8,237 nucleotides of DNA from JAGLWP01 sp964406515 (GTDB lineage: Archaea > Nanobdellota > Nanobdellia > Pacearchaeales > GW2011-AR1): the NCBI GenBank assembly GCA_964406515.1, contig CAYORV010000019.1, positions 1 to 8,237 of the forward strand. Reading direction: 5' to 3'. A program made the position numbers and the translations under genes. Under the pieces are notes generated by a model, which was given only the letters and a program-made list of their open reading frames with translations, ran no database searches and had not been told where the DNA came from. This document shows positions 4,575-8,237 of the stretch, piece after piece (position 1 is the stretch's first letter; every line of letters begins with the position of its first letter).

Positions 4575-6602
4575 TTATTGTTTAGCTGTTTCTGTTAATG
4601 ATGGTCTTTGTTTTGCTCCCCTTGCTCCTTCAGTCATTTGTGAACCTACCAATGATCTTGCTCCAGCAACTTGTTTAGATAATTCATTTTGTTCATCCGT
4701 TGGTTGCTGATTATTAGTTTGTTGATTATTTTCTTCTTGAAAGAAATCTTTAACTTGCCATCTATATTCAAATTCATCAACAATCTTATTAGAATTAATT
4801 TGTCTTCCAGTAATTTGTCCAATAGCTACTGCTTGATCTAACTCATCTTTAAACATTATCCTATTTAATGCAGAACCTTCTCTTCTTTGTTGAGTTACAA
4901 CAATATGCCAAAATACATTAATATGTGATAACATTTTTAAATTAATCGCTCGAAATCTTGTAGGTCTTCCTGCTTTTTCCTCTGCCCGTTCAAATTCAAA
5001 TACAGCCTCTTTTTCTACTCGCTCCATCGGTCTATCTGTAAACTGAATAATCTTTTTACCCCTCTTCCCATCAGAAAACATTGCATTACTATTCGTAAAC
5101 TTATTAAATACGTCTTGAATAACTTCAGTACCTGGATTTAAATGTTTTTTAACTGGTGATGTAAAATTTTCTAATATATTATAAATCCTTAAATATGGAG
5201 CATCTCTCTTCGCTCTCATATAAGCCGCTACGATATGACCTAAATTTTTAATAGCATTCGTTTGTAATTGTTGTATTTCAGTTGCAGTCTGTTCACCATT
5301 ACTTTCAATTCCTTCTCCTAAACTTCCTACTCCAATAAATCTTTCAGTCTCTTTATCAATAAGATTGTGCATATTAAACTCTGCTTGCGTAATTCCTTTA
5401 TTGTCTGGATTTATCAAAAACACATCTTCCTTATCAATACCTTGTGTAACAGCACCTTCTTGAAACACATCTCTTGAAATATTCTTTCCAGAATCTGAAC
5501 TTATACCCAATGCAGGCTCAATAGCTTGTCTGAATTTCTTAACTAAATTTCTCATTATCTCATCTTTTAAAGCTTGAAGAGTCTTAGCAGATGCAACTGG
5601 TGATTTTCCATACGCAGAATCAGTATCATTTTCTTTAATAGTAGTCATATTAAATGTATACATTCTATTCGGCAACACTTCATACCATAAAGGAGTACTT
5701 TCTTCCATCATTCCTACACCATTCAAAATAACATAATATTCATTATTAACTGGATCAATAATCCTAACCTCTTCAACCATATTATCTCTAACTTCATTCA
5801 TTCTATAATAGTCTGGTGCATTCTGATCGTTCTGTGTTCCCGGTTTAACATGTTCCCAGCGTGACCAATTTCCGTAAATCTGTTTAGTTGCAGTATATGA
5901 TCGTTGTGAATATACAACGATATAAGGTTGATCAGTTTGAAAATTCCTTGCTGGAATTTGCATATCTCCTAAATAAACTCTTAATCCACTTATTAATACC
6001 TTTCTTGCTTTATGATGAATTTTTTGTTTTGAGCTTGATTTTAAATCTTTCTTATAACCATCTGGACTCATTTTTACTGGATTTCTATAATTAAATATCC
6101 TATATTCATCAACTTCCTCAAAGAAAGAAGCCCGCTGTGTAATCGTTTCTCTCAACCATGATTGCCAAAAATCATCATCCTTTTCCATGTCATTCGTCCT
6201 TTTAACAATATCCATCATATCTTGACCCAAATTCTTTAATTCATTATCAGCATCGTCATAAGCTAAAGCTTCCGCCTCTAAATTCATTGAAAGAACTTCG
6301 TTAGAGAGAACTTCGAGCTTCTTTTCAGTAGTTCCAGTAACAATCCTAATCTCATCATCATTAATCTTCGGTCGAAGATACGTCATTGCAGCCAACTTAT
6401 TAGTATAATAATCCTGTTCATAAGTCATATCATCAAATTCTTGATAAGTCTGATCACGTTGTTCTTTAGCATCTTTACACATTTGAATAAATAACCCGTG
6501 TCTCTTTTGTTGTTCCGGAGTGTATATAAGAGTAGGAGTGTTAGATTTATTTTCTAACTCCTCTTTGTTTTTAAGTATTGGTGAATTTTTAGATAATTTC
6601 AT
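4575..6602 (-). CDS. Phage portal protein
   Basis: This 675-residue protein should form the dodecameric ring at one capsid vertex through which DNA enters and leaves, and which binds the terminase and later the tail connector. Its length is near the large portals of P22-like podoviruses (about 725 residues) and above typical siphovirus portals. Residues 436-455 (GEQTATEIQQLQTNAIKNLG) match the 'TATE' helix common in phage portals, preceded by an acidic and Gly-rich stretch (SLGEGIESN). An N-terminal helical region (30-160) and a mixed wing region (200-330) precede it. The C-terminus is Gln/Asn-rich and probably disordered (about 623-640), then basic and Ser/Thr-rich. It begins 2 bp after the terminase stop and ends 3 bp before the 143-residue gene. 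The ATG is preceded by GTAATATAAAT with no Shine-Dalgarno. Confidence 0.88.
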   Translation of the reverse strand: MKLSKNSPILKNKEELENKSNTPTLIYTPEQQKRHGLFIQMCKDAKEQRDQTYQEFDDMTYEQDYYTNKLAAMTYLRPKINDDEIRIVTGTTEKKLEVLSNEVLSMNLEAEALAYDDADNELKNLGQDMMDIVKRTNDMEKDDDFWQSWLRETITQRASFFEEVDEYRIFNYRNPVKMSPDGYKKDLKSSSKQKIHHKARKVLISGLRVYLGDMQIPARNFQTDQPYIVVYSQRSYTATKQIYGNWSRWEHVKPGTQNDQNAPDYYRMNEVRDNMVEEVRIIDPVNNEYYVILNGVGMMEESTPLWYEVLPNRMYTFNMTTIKENDTDSAYGKSPVASAKTLQALKDEIMRNLVKKFRQAIEPALGISSDSGKNISRDVFQEGAVTQGIDKEDVFLINPDNKGITQAEFNMHNLIDKETERFIGVGSLGEGIESNGEQTATEIQQLQTNAIKNLGHIVAAYMRAKRDAPYLRIYNILENFTSPVKKHLNPGTEVIQDVFNKFTNSNAMFSDGKRGKKIIQFTDRPMERVEKEAVFEFERAEEKAGRPTRFRAINLKMLSHINVFWHIVVTQQRREGSALNRIMFKDELDQAVAIGQITGRQINSNKIVDEFEYRWQVKDFFQEENNQQTNNQQPTDEQNELSKQVAGARSLVGSQMTEGARGAKQRPSLTETAKQ

Positions 6603-6604
6603 AT

Positions 6605-8230
6605 TTATATTACTGAATTTAGATTATTTGATGTTCTTTTAATAGATGTGGGATTATTATTAGATTGCTCTTCTGCTGTTTTTCTCTGTCTATTAGTAAA
6701 TGTTTTAACTTCCATACCTGAATATGGATTTAAAAATGTAAGCATTAAAGCATCAAATGTATCCGGTGATCTTCTATATTTCTTCCTAAGATCTTTCTTA
6801 GGCATAATCTGAATTTTGCCTCGTGCATTTCTACGATATGGAATAAAAGTTGCTTCATCTCTCCATATAGGATCTCTATAAAGTTCAAAACCTGACTTTA
6901 ATACTTTTCTTAATGTCCAAAATGCTTCTGCTCGGCGATTAAGATATAATGCTTTATTTTTATCCTTCTTACAGGCATCCCCTACATTCAACGAATTTAT
7001 ATGAAAATTTTCCTTAGCTAATTCAACTGATGAATCATTTCCTACTCCAAATCCATCAAGCCAAATGTTTTCTGGTCTTACCTTATGTATATCAGCTAAT
7101 GTTCTTGTCCTATTCGCTATAGTAAATTTATCCGATGTTTTTTCCTTTAAAGCTATTACTGCTTTAAACTGATCTCTTACGATCCATACAGTTTCATCAG
7201 TTCCTCCTCCTGCTGGATCTATCCCCATGATAGTAGTTCCTATCCAATTATCTCTTATTTTTTTCTGAAGAGGAAAATCTATCTCTTTTATATCTTCCTT
7301 GTGGATAAGTGGTGCATATCCATCATCATCAGCAGCATCTTCTTTTGGAAATTGACCAAGAACACGAATTTTATACTCATCAGAATTTTCTCCATGCTGA
7401 TCAATAATATCTTGATTATAATCCTCTCTAACAATTGGGCTATCTATATTAGAAAACTGAAATCTCTGCCACCTCTTCTTTAGTTTGGGGTGATTATGGG
7501 AGTCATAAAAATAACCATTTAAATTTGTTGGATTGGAAAATAACATTACTAATATGTCTTTTTCAGTAAGTGAACCTTCCATAGTATTAAATACTTCACT
7601 CATAACGCCTGATGCTTCGTCAGCAAGCACCATAACATGTTCTCCATGAACTCCAGCTAAAGAAGTTGTATTATCTTTCTTGGCTGTCTTTGCACTGGCA
7701 AACCAACTTGCTGGCTCCTCAGTCATCCTAATATAAGTAGATTGACAATCGAATTTACCCTGCCAACCTTCTGGCATCCTTTTAATCCAGATAGATATTT
7801 CTTTCCAAAGAACATCGAATAACTGTCTTGATGTTGGTGCTGTACACGCAATCTGTGAATTATGAAAGCAGAATAGCCTCCATATTACAGTTAAACTAGT
7901 CATACAAGACTTACCTATACCATGCCCTGACGATGTAGTGATTCTTTTAGATGCTTTATTAGCTATTGCAGCTTCTAAACCTAAAAAAATCGCCCATTGT
8001 TGCCATGTCAAATGTAAACCTTTTATAAATGGTTCAAACCATTCTGATTGAAATTTGTCAAACTCGTTGTTTTCTATTAAAATATTTGCGGCTGTTTTAA
8101 ACTCTGGTTTTAGTGGTTGTGGAGTTATATTCCACATATCTTCTATAAATGCGAGAGGTGATTTACGCCATTGCGGTAGTTTTTGTTCTAGTAGTAATTG
8201 TTCTTGTGATTTTATTGTTTGTTGAGACAT
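6605..8230 (-). CDS. terL: Phage terminase large subunit (packaging ATPase-nuclease)
   Basis: This 541-residue protein is the packaging motor: an N-terminal ATPase drives DNA through the portal, and a C-terminal RNase H-like nuclease cuts concatemers. The Walker A motif is SSGHGIGKS (100-108). Walker B is VMVLADEAS with Asp204 and catalytic Glu205. The coupling motif is LFSNPT (230-235). The hinge region has VLGQFP (290-295), frequent in this family. Nuclease acidic residues appear as MGIDPAGGG (Asp338), WLDGFGVG (Asp392) and SPDTFDAL (Asp490 and Asp493), so both domains look intact. The 'SGHGxGKS ... DEAS' combination is typical of one large terminase group. The ATG at 8230 is only 7 bp from the window edge. 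The frame is open to the edge, so a start further upstream cannot be excluded, and the small terminase gene is probably just outside. The portal follows after 2 bp. Confidence 0.95.
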   Translation of the reverse strand: MSQQTIKSQEQLLLEQKLPQWRKSPLAFIEDMWNITPQPLKPEFKTAANILIENNEFDKFQSEWFEPFIKGLHLTWQQWAIFLGLEAAIANKASKRITTSSGHGIGKSCMTSLTVIWRLFCFHNSQIACTAPTSRQLFDVLWKEISIWIKRMPEGWQGKFDCQSTYIRMTEEPASWFASAKTAKKDNTTSLAGVHGEHVMVLADEASGVMSEVFNTMEGSLTEKDILVMLFSNPTNLNGYFYDSHNHPKLKKRWQRFQFSNIDSPIVREDYNQDIIDQHGENSDEYKIRVLGQFPKEDAADDDGYAPLIHKEDIKEIDFPLQKKIRDNWIGTTIMGIDPAGGGTDETVWIVRDQFKAVIALKEKTSDKFTIANRTRTLADIHKVRPENIWLDGFGVGNDSSVELAKENFHINSLNVGDACKKDKNKALYLNRRAEAFWTLRKVLKSGFELYRDPIWRDEATFIPYRRNARGKIQIMPKKDLRKKYRRSPDTFDALMLTFLNPYSGMEVKTFTNRQRKTAEEQSNNNPTSIKRTSNNLNSVI

Positions 8231-8237
8231 GGCAGTC

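Noticed and set aside
2852..7483. Other short plus-strand open frames (2852-3076, 3015-3206, 3349-3558, 4159-4371, 5888-6094, 7301-7483)
   Set aside because: Each is antisense to a well-supported minus-strand gene, hydrophobic and low in complexity, with no leader or spacing of its own. They are shadows of AT-rich coding DNA.
816..8230. Recoded stop codons, as in some gut phages
   Set aside because: TAA, TAG (decoration gene) and TGA (143-residue gene) each end a normal-length gene, and no gene needs readthrough.
1..8237. Prophage or mobile-element boundaries, CRISPR repeats, defence or anti-defence genes
   Set aside because: There is no integrase, transposase, attachment-like repeat, regular repeat-spacer pattern or host gene. 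All recognised proteins are head and packaging components.

Overview
The window looks like the packaging and head-assembly block of a tailed double-stranded DNA phage (Caudoviricetes). All nine credible genes lie on the minus strand, so transcription runs from high to low coordinates. No host metabolic gene, tRNA, integrase, insertion sequence or CRISPR array is visible. The DNA is AT-rich. None of the eight genes whose upstream region can be read has a usable Shine-Dalgarno sequence; the start codons follow A/T-rich tracts such as AATAAT-AT or AAATAAAT. That style of initiation is typical of Bacteroidota and their phages, so a Bacteroidota host is the best guess, but it is an inference. TAA, TAG and TGA all serve as stops, so the code is standard.

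Layout in transcription order: large terminase (8230-6605), portal (6602-4575), a 143-residue protein of unknown function (4571-4140), a 93-bp gap with a hairpin, a probable scaffold (4031 or 4046 down to 3360), two unknown proteins of 184 and 123 residues (3355-2801 and 2796-2425), a 140-bp gap rich in inverted repeats, a probable head decoration protein (2284-1859), the probable major capsid protein (1814-816), an 88-bp gap with a strong hairpin, and a beta-rich virion protein that runs off the left edge (727-1).

Roles fit together as a head-building pathway. Scaffold and capsid protein co-assemble on the portal to form a procapsid. The terminase docks on the portal, pumps in DNA and cuts it. 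The decoration protein then stabilises the expanded shell. No maturation protease is visible between portal and capsid genes, which suggests a protease-free pathway of the P22, T7 or phi29 kind. The small terminase would be expected just beyond the right edge.

The most interesting structure is non-coding. Genes inside a cluster are 2-4 bp apart, while hairpin-bearing gaps of 88-140 bp occur only before the scaffold, before the decoration/capsid pair and after the capsid gene. These are the places where expression levels should change. I did not find a clearly novel defence or mobile system here; the novelty lies in the unassigned proteins and these gap structures.
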